Below are positions 24,701-33,778 of a stretch of 64,000 nt of DNA, piece after piece. How positions within the stretch are numbered: the stretch's first letter is position 1; every line of letters begins with the position of its first letter. Source of the DNA: Elysia chlorotica (taxonomy: Eukaryota > Mollusca > Gastropoda > Plakobranchidae); NCBI GenBank assembly GCA_003991915.1, contig RQTK01000079.1, positions 95,604 through 159,603 on the forward strand. The letters run 5' to 3'. The notes under the pieces were generated by a model, which was given only the letters and a program-made list of their open reading frames with translations, was not told the DNA's origin and ran no database searches. The position numbers and the translations under genes are program-made.

Positions 24701-25535
24701 CTTCAGAGTATAAAGAGGCAAAAAGTATTGAAATAGCTAAAACACAACGAATTAAATAGTATATACTTTTCCTAATAAATAATAGTATTGGCACATGGGA
24801 AATGTCTGATTTAACAATTGTATTGATTATGATGGGTTGGACTTATAAAAGGTAAAAGAAAAGGGGTTTAAATACTGATGTTGTACTGTCGAAATATGTC
24901 AGTGTTAGCTTTTTATTTATGCTGTTAAGTCATATTTTGTAATAAAATTACACGAATGCTGTTCAGCTGTGATCTGTTTCTCCATTTCAGATGATGCGGA
25001 CTTGTCATACACCTTGTCATCAGGTCAAGGAAACCTGAGTGAGACGAGCAACAGCACAGTGACGGCAGTCAGGACAAAAACAGGGGAGCTAAAATTTGTA
25101 TCAGGAGGGGAGGAATCTGACACTGAGGTGCCACGGTCAAGGTTAGTGTCATTGTGAGAAAGAGAGAGTGAGTCTAGAAAATAGAATTTGATAATGTTGG
25201 AAAATTTAAGCTACTTTCTTTTTAAAATTTTTTTTATACATTCACATTTTGTTGTTTTCATTATGTAATTGTGTTTTTAAAGATTTAATTTGCTGTTTCT
25301 TTACTCCTGTTTAATACATTGTACTGGTAGAGATAGAGAGCTTGTTATGATTAAGTTATTTTTTTCTCTCTTATGTGTTCCATGTAGGGCCAGAAAGAAA
25401 CACACAGCTGCAGAACAGAAAAAAGCAATTGGAACAAATGGGTCCCTGCCCCCTTCTGGTCACAATCAAAATACTTCAGTGAAATTTGATGGTAGTAATG
25501 ATGCTCTTTTGGATCAGTATGAATCCCTAGCATAA
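228..25535 (+). CDS. AHI1: AHI1/jouberin-like gene, spliced, about 30 exons
   Basis: Jouberin is a scaffold protein of the ciliary transition zone and basal body, defective in human Joubert syndrome. Joined exons give about 1,220 residues, close to the roughly 1,200 of vertebrate AHI1. The order matches the family: Lys/Glu-rich N-terminus, a conserved pre-WD40 region ([31 protein letters not shown]), WD40 repeats with [10 protein letters not shown] and [11 protein letters not shown], a linker, then an SH3 domain. Exon borders follow AG/GT and phases agree at every junction except after the exon starting at 6733. The start codon is uncertain: the first exon I can frame (228-299) enters in phase 1, so an upstream exon is needed, or translation starts at the ATG at 988. 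The stop is at 25533-25535. Identification as AHI1 is firm; whether this copy is intact is not (see 6733-8084). Confidence 0.93.
3917..3979. repeat. Poly-C followed by (CT)n in AHI1 intron
   Basis: A run of about twelve C passes straight into roughly 24 CT dinucleotides. It generates a spurious Arg/Glu open frame on the minus strand. Confidence 0.95.
4039..4392 (+). repeat. 354-bp dispersed repeat, copy 1 (AHI1 intron)
   Basis: The segment from aaaataggaatgatcag to agatctataagc recurs at 6787-7140 with only a handful of differences (for example tattacatg versus tattacctg, and caacagatt versus caaccagatt). Both copies are direct. I see no open frame, terminal inverted repeats or target-site duplication. 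It may be a mobile element or simply a duplicated intron piece. Confidence 0.9.
4972..5385 (+). CDS. AHI1: AHI1 large Lys/Glu-rich exon
   Basis: This 138-codon exon, phase 0 at both ends, opens with [18 protein letters not shown] and continues as alternating lysine runs ([33 protein letters not shown]) and glutamate-rich blocks. It is probably disordered with possible coiled-coil or nuclear-localisation-like character. It follows the exon ending at 3478 (phase 0) and precedes 5664-5748 ([15 protein letters not shown]). The open frame on the opposite strand is a shadow of the purine-rich coding strand. Confidence 0.85.
5664..5748 (+). CDS. AHI1: AHI1 acidic exon
   Basis: Acceptor cgacag, donor AAAAG|GTAATT. 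It encodes a Glu/Asp/Lys stretch ([15 protein letters not shown] and onward to KKKRSK), entered in phase 0 and left in phase 1. This matches the exon starting at 6733, which begins with CT completing an alanine codon. It lies in the disordered part of the protein just before the conserved pre-WD40 region. Confidence 0.8.
6733..6938 (+). pseudogene. AHI1: AHI1 exon interrupted by duplicated repeat
   Basis: A good acceptor (cttcttgcag) opens an exon reading [20 protein letters not shown] up to about 6786. From 6787 the DNA is a near-identical copy of the intronic repeat at 4039-4392. No convincing GT donor precedes it, and the frame runs through the repeat to a stop at 6938. In AHI1 proteins this acidic stretch is normally followed by a conserved segment leading into the SYxE...MTQPxDF block. 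I do not find that segment between 6787 and 8084. The exon is therefore either truncated by rearrangement, spliced through a weak site such as the GT after GAAACT, or misassembled. Confidence 0.6.
6787..7140 (+). repeat. 354-bp dispersed repeat, copy 2, abutting AHI1 exon
   Basis: Near-identical direct copy of 4039-4392, lying 2,748 bp downstream. Its left edge falls inside the coding sequence of the exon that starts at 6733, without an intervening splice donor. Its right edge (agatctataagc) is followed by unrelated AT-rich intron sequence. Confidence 0.9.
7487..8068 (+). repeat. Tandem duplication, two units of about 292 bp
   Basis: Unit 1 (7487-7776) and unit 2 (7779-8068) both begin gggattgtaaa and end gcaatactttctccta, with few substitutions (tttgtgtgttg versus tttgtgagttg, attttcaca versus atttccaca). 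Unit 2 ends 16 bases before the AHI1 exon at 8085. No coding content is apparent. The duplication occupies the interval where conserved AHI1 coding sequence would be expected. Confidence 0.9.
8085..9180 (+). CDS. AHI1: AHI1 exons, conserved pre-WD40 region (incomplete)
   Basis: Exon 8085-8180 reads [13 protein letters not shown] and then [14 protein letters not shown], matching the conserved AHI1 block ending MTQPxDFK. Exon 9102-9180 reads [18 protein letters not shown], matching the later AHI1 KIAWAFLK block. The phases fit (phase 2 out, one base in), so they could splice directly. However, AHI1 normally has roughly 40-45 residues between these blocks, including a W-E-E-rich stretch and an aromatic FFE-type strand, and I found no exon for them in 8181-9101. 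Either an exon is lost, it is too diverged to see by eye, or the assembly is wrong here. Confidence 0.8.
8610..8800 (+). repeat. Dispersed repeat fragment (family shared with 57780-57960)
   Basis: The stretch cttgtgctagcacc followed by ttgtattgat and tccattt recurs in reverse orientation at about 57840-57960, and gtgtgcacacaa plus cccaaaa recur at about 57800. A shorter piece occurs at about 39570-39615. Divergence among copies indicates an old interspersed element. Confidence 0.65.
8865..8935 (+). repeat. Possible retroelement 3' end with (ATCTT)n tail
   Basis: The segment catatacagatcatcaaatg, then aaggacaaataaag, ends in a short tandem tatcttatcttatctta. Such A/T-rich short-repeat tails are common at the 3' ends of SINEs and RTE-type LINEs. 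No coding part is present, so the class is a guess. Confidence 0.4.
9781..10085 (+). repeat. 305-bp exon-bearing duplication, copy A
   Basis: Runs from tcagattttaaaatgcc to gttcgtttgcagttaac and is repeated at 11042-11345. Between the copies is about 950 bp of non-duplicated sequence. Intron positions differ (gacagcagagga versus gatagcagaggg, attccaaac versus attcaaaac), but the exon does not. Confidence 0.9.
9970..10068 (+). CDS. AHI1: AHI1 33-codon exon, copy A
   Basis: Acceptor ctgttgcag, donor CCAGAG|GTTCGT, phase 0 at both ends. It encodes [19 protein letters not shown] followed by [14 protein letters not shown], matching the AHI1 segment after AWAFLK. It lies inside a 305-bp duplicated block (9781-10085), copied again at 11042-11345. 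The coding 99 bases are identical in both copies, while flanking intron positions differ at several sites. Confidence 0.85.
11042..11345 (+). repeat. 305-bp exon-bearing duplication, copy B
   Basis: Second copy of the block at 9781-10085, in direct orientation. Both edges are sharp. The flanking sequences differ (cctagtgacc after copy A, acaatgtaaag after copy B). Confidence 0.9.
11230..11328 (+). CDS. AHI1: AHI1 33-codon exon, copy B (duplicate)
   Basis: Identical over all 99 bases to the exon at 9970-10068, with its own acceptor (ctgctgcag) and the same GTTCGT donor. As phase is 0 on both sides, a transcript could carry A, B, or A and B in tandem without breaking frame. The next exon (11639) starts in phase 0, so all three options are open. 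Confidence 0.8.
11639..11764 (+). CDS. AHI1: AHI1 exon, [15 protein letters not shown] block
   Basis: 42 codons, phase 0 to 0, acceptor acctgcag, donor [31 protein letters not shown] corresponds to the AHI1 segment with a paired tryptophan and YPSTLYVT just before the WD40 propeller. Confidence 0.9.
12154..16942 (+). CDS. AHI1: AHI1 exons, WD40 propeller
   Basis: Exons 12154-12350, 12856-12910, 13484-13599, 13950-14118, 14875-15019, 15518-15665, 16347-16480 and 16802-16942 link in phase. Recognisable blade elements include [20 protein letters not shown] with [29 protein letters not shown] with [26 protein letters not shown] with [28 protein letters not shown] with [22 protein letters not shown] and [19 protein letters not shown]. 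These match AHI1 blade by blade. The propeller is a protein-interaction platform; no catalytic residues are expected. This section shows no break. Confidence 0.95.
13240..13430 (+). mobile_element. SINE copy (core plus 3' tail) in AHI1 intron
   Basis: Contains the core ggtcggtgtcagtataatg and ctgagacacgagtc, then a tail aattgtcatatataagtctt and cagtgctgaggtttgatg ending ccaactcaaatcaaa. The core recurs at 40490-40545 (reverse) and 57670-57705; the tail recurs at 35710-35805. The ancestral family appears to be a tRNA-headed SINE, with the head visible in the 40 kb copy. It spans the region of a spurious minus-strand frame. Confidence 0.7.
17683..23292 (+). CDS. AHI1: AHI1 exons, linker between WD40 and SH3
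   Basis: Exons 17683-17767 ([15 protein letters not shown]), 19821-19938 ([19 protein letters not shown], Lys/Arg-rich and probably helical), 20305-20451 ([19 protein letters not shown]), 21211-21340 ([19 protein letters not shown]), 22436-22506 and 23230-23292. All are phase-consistent. The sequence is Ser/Pro/Gly-rich apart from the helical exon and is poorly conserved, as expected for this region. Intron 17768-19820 holds repeats and the hammerhead-like motif. Confidence 0.85.
18340..18367 (+). ncRNA. Hammerhead-ribozyme-like core motif
   Basis: The order CTGATGA, a GCC...GGC stem (loop ATTAAA), GAAAC, then GTC reproduces the conserved hammerhead core: CUGAUGA, helix II, GAAA and a GUC cleavage triplet. 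Helix III would be only the self-complementary ACGU, the minimal form known from hammerheads in Penelope-like elements and other retroelements, which are thought to act as dimers. Helix I pairing is weak by eye (tttagt upstream versus tacatc downstream). It lies in the repeat-rich AHI1 intron at 17768-19820. Activity is unproven. Confidence 0.4.
18558..18735. repeat. (CTA/CTG/CTT)n trinucleotide array in AHI1 intron
   Basis: Mixed tandem trinucleotides: CTA and CTG runs interspersed with CTT, including an uninterrupted block of about 18 CTA and about 8 CTG. It produces a spurious Tyr/Cys-rich frame. Confidence 0.95.
20734..20827 (+). repeat. 47-bp perfect tandem duplication
   Basis: Two copies of a unit starting tgaaaacaccaacaaaaagc and ending ttcctgcaaat, directly adjacent and identical. 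It lies in an AHI1 intron. Confidence 0.9.
22436..22506 (+). CDS. AHI1: AHI1 linker exon, copy 1
   Basis: Acceptor ttttgcag, donor AGCACT|GTGAGT. It completes a leucine codon with TG, then reads [19 protein letters not shown] and SLST. It is entered in phase 1 and left in phase 0, matching the exon at 23230. A second copy of the coding part lies at 22674-22742. Confidence 0.85.
22438..22907 (+). repeat. Tandem duplication of about 235 bp carrying a linker exon
   Basis: Unit 1 (about 22438-22671) and unit 2 (about 22674-22907) both start ggcagacaaggggcacg and end ttttttaatta. In the exon part the only difference I see is CCG versus CCA (synonymous proline). In unit 2 the original ttttgcag acceptor is replaced by the junction sequence ttaattaag. 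If that AG is used, a 23-codon exon would be inserted in phase 0 after copy 1. Confidence 0.9.
24170..24332 (+). CDS. AHI1: AHI1 SH3-domain exon
   Basis: The exon spans almost exactly one SH3 domain (54 codons plus one base). ALYDY-type motif [15 protein letters not shown], acidic/aromatic RT-loop region, the WW dipeptide (SWWMGEL), GFIPANYV at the 3-10 helix and the terminal strand are all present. In AHI1 the single SH3 domain follows the WD40 propeller and binds proline-rich partners. Ligand-binding aromatic positions (Y, Y, W, P, Y) look intact. Confidence 0.95.
24991..25535 (+). CDS. AHI1: AHI1 C-terminal tail exons and stop
   Basis: Exon 24991-25141 ([19 protein letters not shown], then [14 protein letters not shown]) and the last exon 25388-25535 ([13 protein letters not shown], ending DQYESLA). 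The donor TCAAG|GTTAGT and acceptor catgtag give matching phases. The tail is short and polar, with no known domain. Stop codon TAA at 25533-25535. Confidence 0.9.
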
Positions 25536-26290
25536 CCTGGAGATTCATTTCAATTCCTGAGAGAGACAATTTAAACTTAAAAGCTCAACTGTGATATTGT
25601 TCAGAAAAGCTATATTTATTTTTGTTTCACTGCTTGGGGAAGTTTTATCAAGACCAAGGAATGTTTTAAAGGACAATTATTTTCGCAAAGCTATGTAAGA
25701 CTTTTTCTGACAATGTTAATTGCCTGTGTTCCACGGCAGTGGATTATTTTTTACATTCAGGTTTGCATTTACTTTCAAATTAATTTTTTTCAGTTAGGGA
25801 ATATTTTTCTGTGATACATCATCAGTAAAAGTATTTTCTTGCAAAACATTGACAACTTTAAATGGTAAATAAGATTCATGTACATGTATATCATTTAAAA
25901 TAACAACCCAATTGATAAATATATATATATGTATACAACTCATTAAAGATCTGATGTATTTTTTTGTTTTAATGTTGCAAAATTGTTGATCTTTCAAAGA
26001 TTAAATGTACCAAAACATTTAAAGTGGGATAGTAAAGCACAATTATGCATTTTTCGTATTTAAAACATTTCAGACGCAAAATGGAGTTCTCCAATAATTT
26101 TTTTAAATGATGAAGAGTAATTTAGTAATGACAAGCTTATGTTGTATTTTCTCAACATGCAATAATAATACATTATTTAACTCTTGTGATTATGTTGTAA
26201 GTTTTGTAGCGTTGTATGCTAGTACATGTAATAGAATTTTTTTAATGCCTTATATTTGCAAAGAATAAATGTAAAAAGATATTGATAAAT
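25536..26290 (+). other. AHI1: Probable AHI1 3' UTR
   Basis: AT-rich, non-coding sequence after the stop. A consensus AATAAA lies at 26264-26269, followed by an AT-rich stretch, and is the first good polyadenylation signal I see on this strand. The exact cleavage site is not visible from sequence. Confidence 0.5.
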
Positions 26291-26299
26291 TTAGACTAG

Positions 26300-28850
26300 T
26301 AATGCCCAAACATTTAAAATATAAATGTACATATCATCTGTTTTATAAGAATATAAAGTAAATAAATTGTACAATTTAAGTATAATTTTGATCATTGAAC
26401 AAACCTGGAGTACCATGACTCAGAATATCTTGAGAAATTGAATTGTTTGTTTTGTTGTCTTTCTGGTAATGTTCTTGATCTTTTAACCTGTTCAATCCAG
26501 TGACTATGCCTTTATAAACAATAATGGAATCACAATGATATACAGTATTGTACGTGTAGTCATTTTAGCTAAGTCATACATATACTGTCTTCTATAATTA
26601 GTTTTTCACCTGGACAAATAGAATGTAAATTGACCTTTTTTTTTTTCTCTTTTTAAGTTTGTAATATTCGTTTGTTATTTCTTCTTCTTTTTTTTTTTTT
26701 TAAAGAAAGTTCAGTCATCACTTTGGAAAACTTGCATAAAACTATTATGAGCATTTTTTTTTAAGTCAAGAGAAATATTCCTTGTGGGCTCCTTAGTGGG
26801 CTCCTTGTCTTAAATTTATGTTACAAATCTTATCGCAAAAAGTTCTTACCCTAAGTTTAATATAAAACCCACCACATAGTGCAAATGTTTGCGAACTGCA
26901 AATGAGAGCTTTATTTTATTCACCTTGTCTTCTTGTAAACTAGGTTTCTTATTTGTAAGGTCTTAGCCTGAGCCTTAGATTTGATAAATTGAAGGGTCTT
27001 CCTTCAGCCTTTCAAAGATAACGTTTATATTTCATATTTTTCCAATCTGTAAACACAATCCAATCAATCATGTGAAAGTTGATATAATGTATGTTTTATT
27101 TATCTGTTTAATGTTTACCTACGTCAGTATTTGGATGAAACTGTGTGGATGGGGATATTTTTTGTTTGTTTGTTTTGAAAAAGATATAAACATTTTGTTC
27201 ATTTTTTAGTAGCTCTTCTGTTTTACAAATTACAAATTCTAAAAATTATCCCATTCTCGTTTGAAAATAAGCAAATTTTGCAAAATATGTTTACTTTTCT
27301 TGCTGAGGATACATGTATCCTCACAACTCCTGCACTCCAAAAGTCAGATTGTAACCATTGGCGTCAATATTGCAACCAAAACGTCCACCTCAGTCTGGTA
27401 TCTACAAATCTAGAAAAAGAAAACAGATAAATATCATACTCTTTTTGCTTAGATGCATCACCATTCTTTCTATTAATTTTTAACCCCCTCTTCTGTCTGT
27501 CTGTCTGTCTGTCTGCCTGTCTCTCTCTGTCTTTCTCTATCCCTCCTCTCTCACTCTCTCCCCCTCTCTCTCTTTCTCTCCGTACATGTAGTATTATAAC
27601 TCTAACTGTTCTGTATGCCCCCTCCCCCCTTTTCTATTTTCTATTTTAACACCTTTAATACTTTCAGGCTTTGTTTCTAATCGTTTAAGCTTTCTGTGTG
27701 GTCCTTTTCCACCTGTTAATCTACTTTTGGTTATATTACTATTATTAGAAGGTTATATCTTTATCTGACCATCTCCATCATAATTTTCATCTTTATAGAC
27801 TAATCATGCGAGCTTGGTTATTTGCCAGCTTGTCACCCTGTCCATACACGCATTTATTTAGTTAAGGTTTAACTGTTACAGCAGGAAATTCAAATATATG
27901 CAACTGCATAATTATACCCATCCCTTCAATTGCCATCGACAGTATCCCTTCTCCAGTATCCTCTTACATGTTATTGCTTTTTTCTGTGAACATTGTGAAG
28001 TGTTATTGAAATAATGTGAGGAAAGCGATTGGCATATTGATTAATTTTTGTTTAATATTGTTAGAGAACCAGCAACTTTCTAACATATTGGAAGACCTTT
28101 CACGTTTCTTTTGTGTCAATAGAGACCACAAAAAGAGTACATTCTAACTCTTTTTGAGTCAACAAAAGCATTATGTATATGATAGCGGCAGTCGTGGAAC
28201 AGGTGGCTTCAACAGTTGTTGGCGGAGCGTGCACGCTGCAATTTATGCGCCTGTCACCCTTGTTGCACAGGCGTTTTGCATAAGTATTGTTTTGGTTACA
28301 TATCACAAGTCAATAGCCGAGCCGTGTGCAAAGTGTAAAAGCTAGAAAATGCGCCTTGAAATTGACAAAATTTTAATACATTTGACGAAATCGTTTGATA
28401 AACGACTGTTCAATAAGCCACGAGTATTCAATTTGGATGACCGGAAGTTTTAAGTACTTTTACTTGTACAATGTGTTGGTTAGAAACTATAACTTTGAAA
28501 AAAAATTTATTAATACTCAATTGCTGTGACGGGGACTACTATTAGTTCTAAGTATCACACGAATGCTTTCCAGAACTAAAATGAATGGGTATTACATTCA
28601 GAGTGTACTAGGACCAGTTATCTTGCGCGGGGAATAACAGTGACGCTGATGGGTTTGAACCGAAGCGGGGCACTGATGTTCAAATCCTTGTCTTCTCGTG
28701 TTACAACTTTTTAACCCAACCATTAAAAAGGCGTTCATAATAGCAATTAGCAGGGACATGAACTCAAGAACTCTGATAGGAGATAGTAAAATATCTTATC
28801 GTCTCCCAAGTTCCCTCATTCTTATAAAGAACCTTTAGTTTTTTCCACCC
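26300..28850. other. Intergenic, no gene seen
   Basis: AT-rich sequence with only short open frames lacking splice-bounded coding character. It contains a 20-bp perfect palindrome at 27304-27323 and a short (TGTC)n/(CT)n pyrimidine tract around 27494-27585. No tRNA or protein similarity was recognised. Confidence 0.6.
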
Positions 28851-28887
28851 GTCTGTCTTTTTGTGCCCCCCTCCCCTCCCCTCCTCC

Positions 28888-28889
28888 TC

Positions 28890-28965
<76 letters not shown>
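28888..28965. repeat. (CT)n microsatellite
   Basis: About 38 CT dinucleotides with one TTT interruption near 28910. Confidence 0.95.
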
Positions 28966-28966
<1 letters not shown>

Positions 28967-29029
28967 ACATCCTTTCTTATTTTTCTTTCCTAAAATGTAA
29001 CTTATGGTTGTTACAGGTCTTAACGATAT

Positions 29030-29130
29030 TGTACAGAAAAAAACAACAACTGCCAGCTAAGAATCGAACAGCGGGGCTCGCGCTCCCAGTCCAGTTCACT
29101 AGCCGCGCACCCCCTACGCCACCAACAGCG
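29030..29130 (-). mobile_element. tRNA-like Pol III unit, probable SINE head
   Basis: Read on the minus strand, ggtggcgtagggggtgcg resembles an A box and ctgttcgattctt a B box, about 40 bases apart. A run of seven T (a Pol III terminator) follows near 29040. The acceptor stem does not pair well, so this is a tRNA-derived SINE or pseudo-tRNA rather than a working tRNA. It sits in an unusually GC- and CpG-rich island (about 29040-29280). Confidence 0.55.
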
Positions 29131-29782
29131 GCTTGACACCTACCTGGGCTGTCGGCAAGCGTTGCGGGCAGGCCAGCGCTATCAAGCGCGGCAGGCAGAG
29201 AGCCAGACACAGGCCCAGGCTTGTGCGCGTGCGCCAGGCGTTGACATGACCGCGCTGCTGTCTTGTCGCGCATGAGTTGTCCCTTTCTCTAGGGCCTCAC
29301 TTTCCGTTCAGACTAGAGGACAAAATCGATAGCAGCAGATGTGCCCATCTGTGTGAAATAAATTACACTGTAGTCGATCCGTGCCCACTGCCCCTCCCAC
29401 CCGCCTTTCAACTTTTTTATGTCTTTTACTTTTGCGACATTGTTATCAATGTATAATTATACACCTTTCCTGATACTTGATGTCTTAATGCTATAATACA
29501 TTGAAGCCCTCATTTAAGGCAATTGAGAAGCGTCATACAAATCAACGATGTTATTAGAAACATACTGTTGCATTCCTTATTCACATCGCCATCCTCTAGG
29601 AAAAGGATTACTCTTCAGTAAGACGCGTCATCTTTACATGCTAATTTCAATTACAAAAATATATTAAAAAAAATAGTTTCTTTTTTTAAACCAAATCGTT
29701 TTATATATCCTCTAATATAAATGGTCATGACGACCCCTAATTTCTAACACCATTTGCACACGCTCTATCTCTTTTTACGTAC

Positions 29783-29912
<130 letters not shown>

Positions 29913-32363
29913 ATCTATCCATCCCCTTTCTCTCCTTTTTTTCCTGTGTGCCTGCCTGGCTGTCTGTATGATGTATGAATGAATTTTTGTCTTCGTCTTT
30001 CTATGTCTCCCTATCTCTCCCTTTCAACCTATGTATCTCTTAAGCGTCACTGTATTTGACTATAAAGTGCCTTCGAGCTTCACCTACTTCATATTCTGGA
30101 GAATACGGTTATTAATATCGTGCCTCCTTTTCTCCACCTCCCCATGGTGGTTAACGGAAGCCTTAATTGGTGTTTTCTCTCTACTTTTTCTTTTAAAAAG
30201 TATAATTATTCGACCAAAAAGATCGTATATTGCCTATACGATCTAACGTACATTAATTATTTATGCATGTGTTATGTAGACTATGACTGTACTGGGTTTG
30301 TTAGAAAACCATTGTATGTTACTTGATAGAAGTCGTCCATTTTGTTTAGACTGCCACCTGTCTCTGTATATTTATTGAACAGTTGACAATGGCTGGGAAG
30401 TTTCAATATGCTTCAGCCGATGATTGATGTAAATTCATGTAAAATACTTTCAAATGAAGCGGCTCTTTAACTTACAATATATTTCATTACACCTTATGAA
30501 TAAAACATTATTACAATACACAAAATATTTTTGCATTTTTTCATCTCCTGTGCTCGTGCTTTTTTCTTTGCCGTGTTATAACAGTTCTGGGTAGGCATAT
30601 GTGTCCCGCGGGTTTGGTGCTTGTTAGAGTTAAGACTCGTAAAAAAGACATAGAAGATGATTACCAGTGCAAAGCTAACGGTACTGCATACTTATTTTCC
30701 TCTAGGCTTTACTCTTGTAAATGAAGATGCTGTTGTATCTATCTTGTAGTTACAATAATATTTCACAACACCCTGGTGATATTATCATGCATTGGTGTAC
30801 AAAATATTCTCACACATTTTCAAAATTACACAAATTTTAACCCTGTTTAAATAATTTGCAAATAACACAATCCGTCCAGTAAATAAGTGTGCTCTGAGGT
30901 TTCTTCAAGCTAGATCTCAAACCCCCTCTCCCTTTCATCTCGAGTGCATTAGAGTAAACAAGGTCTGGCTAGTCGTAGTAACTGGAGATAGCAACACATT
31001 TATCTGCTGGTCTTTAATACTAAATCGATGCATTTCTTTATTCACAAAAGGGCCAAGCGTTAATATTTTACTTTTTAACCACCGACACATACATCATGAC
31101 TCTGTGATAGTAAACAGACTTGACGACCTTCTCACTTTGTAACCCATTCGCAACATACAATGAAATGTCACGGCCACACAGTTCACATCCCTCTTAATTT
31201 TAACTACGTTACTTCTTTTTAGACTTAAACTAACAAAACGGGTGGTTTTTATCTCCATTTTTCATCTATGGAAAGCCTCATTGAATGGGAATGAACTCTT
31301 TCTCTAAAAAAAACACCAAAAAAAACAAAATCACGACATGATTGTACTATTTTTGTAAACAATCTGCTGATTGGGCTAGAGCATATACCTATTTTAATTA
31401 ATATATCTTGTTGCACTAGCCGGCTTTATTTACAACCATCACGTGACTCTAGTGAGAAAGAGGTCAATTCCATTGCTAAAACATTTTTCTTCCCGTTAAA
31501 CATTGACATCAACGGTGACAAGACAGGTCTCTCAATACTATGCTTCATTTATTCTTAGCCTCTGGTACAAAAGTTCCTTGAGTTATTATAATCATAATTT
31601 AAATCCAGTTCTTTTCCAAGAAGAAATAAAAAAATCAATGCTTGTTGATGAAAATAACGTTTTTCATGTAAAGAGGAAAAATTTCCGGCTTGCTTGCTTT
31701 GTCCGCACACCTCTAATACAACAATTTATAAAGTTTTAAAAACCAGATAAGAAAGTATACTTTTTGTATTAATAATATAAATTATTACCAAATGAATTTT
31801 TTTAAAGAAAAAAAAACTGGATCGCCGCATCTCTGATTTGATTTCTCTGAAGTTAAGGTGTGACATCGCGAAAAAGTAGTTCTTGCGAGTATTATTTAAA
31901 ACTAAGTTAAAATGTCTCTTTTATTTTTATGCAGATGACACGAAATATAGATTAGAAGTGGCCTGAAGGATGAGCCACGGAATTCCCATTATTGGTTTCA
32001 TCGATCTATGCCCCAATGGCGTTACAAATCATTTCAGGGATTGAAATCAAATATGCAAAAATAAGTATACCAAAGTCATAAAATTTACAACGTTGAAGAT
32101 GTCATTATCAAGGATTAGACAACAACCAATTTTCAAATCTACAGCCCGACTAAGACAAATTTATGCATGCATGATAAAACTCATGTGTTGTAGTCGGCAT
32201 ACTGTGTGGTCAATATTTGACTACAATATACAACGACCTGCTGTTTGGTTGTTCAACTATTTTAAAAAGGGAAACTTTCTGTCCTTGTAATTAGTGGTAG
32301 TCTTAAAAATTCATATTTTTAGAATCTCTACAGCTTAGACGGAGACGGGCATTTTTTAAATCT

Positions 32364-32580
32364 CTAAAGATTAAATTATATCAAGACTTTGACAACTTTT
32401 ATAGCATGTCAACCCAAAGAAAAACACTGACCGCCGACGTAAAATTAATAGTTCTCTAATGACTACGATTTTTAAAGGTTAAATCTATCAAGAACTTGGT
32501 AACTTTTAAAGCATGTCAATCCAAAGAAAAACCATGATCGCAATGCAAGAATTTCTCTGAGGAACACGATTTATCGAAGG
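32364..32580 (+). repeat. Diverged tandem repeat, unit about 110 bp
   Basis: Two units share aaagattaaattatatcaag / aaaggttaaatctatcaag, then agcatgtcaacccaaagaaa / agcatgtcaatccaaagaaa and tgactacgatttt / ggaacacgattta. The start of a third unit follows at about 32578. Confidence 0.75.
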
Positions 32581-32671
32581 CTAGACACCCTGCTACTTAA
32601 TCTTATAAATCCTGATCTACAGAATACTGTCATTAAACTAGGTCTCTGATCTAGATTTAGGACCCCATCTA

Positions 32672-32729
32672 ATTTCTAGATCTAGAGTATGGGCAGGCGT
32701 TATTTGATATACACTCTAGATCTAGAAAT
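32672..32729. repeat. 17-bp perfect inverted repeat, hairpin
   Basis: atttctagatctagagt (32672-32688) and its exact reverse complement (32713-32729) are separated by 24 bases. The arms are themselves built from overlapping CTAG/GATC palindromes, and nearby sequence (32648-32658) repeats gatctagat. Confidence 0.9.
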
Positions 32730-32906
32730 AGAGCTTTAAAATTTGGTTATAGCCAAGAGTCAGGTACCGGTACCGTAATCAATGAAAGTTGCCTGGGGCT
32801 GATCTAGATTCCTAATGACTTTGTATAATATAGCTCTAAGTTTATAAGGATTTTTAAAACATTCAAGTACAAAAAAATCAACAAATTTAAAGCCTGTCCC
32901 TTCTCC

Positions 32907-32907
<1 letters not shown>

Positions 32908-32949
<42 letters not shown>

Positions 32950-32975
32950 CCAACAACACCAACAACAACATGAAC
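32908..32975. repeat. (AAC)n microsatellite
   Basis: About 20 AAC/CAA units with occasional CAC, giving spurious Val and Leu runs on the minus strand. Confidence 0.95.
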
Positions 32976-33633
32976 AACAACAAACAAACAAATAAATAAA
33001 AAAACAGCAGCACAGCAGCGGTTATTTATTAATCAATTACTCCCCTCCACTAAAATATTTAACGCATCTCATGTTCTTAAGAACACTGTGCATGGGCTCA
33101 GCATTATTTTTTTCTTCGTCTTTTTGCATCATATCTCGCTAAACTTAAGTTAAGCAGTAAATCCGTAATCAACTACACCTCCTTATGCGTGAGTATGATG
33201 GCTCTGACATGAGCTTTGTACTGTACATATAGCATCCACCAATGACCCATATACATAGACAAAACAGCAAGCACTAATACATGGACGTTTCGGCTTCCTG
33301 GTGCATTGAAAACAAGTCACTGTGAACCATTATAATTATCTTTAGCCAACTTGTGTCTAAGATACCTGGACTACAAAGGGCTAGGGTTTCAACTGATCGT
33401 TCTCCCCTCTTCGTGCTTCATCGGACATACTCTTTCCGTGCAAGAGAAATCAATGAATTATTTACAGACTGCCCGTGTGGTGCTATCAAGCCTCGCCCAA
33501 TCTTCAAGCCTGCCTGCAAATGCCTTATGTCGATCCCGTAAGGATGTAGTTTCCAAAACCACAATGAAGACCGAACTGCTTTTTTAACTGAATTTTCTGG
33601 GAATATGTTCTGCACACCTCTTCAATATATACA

Positions 33634-33778
<145 letters not shown>

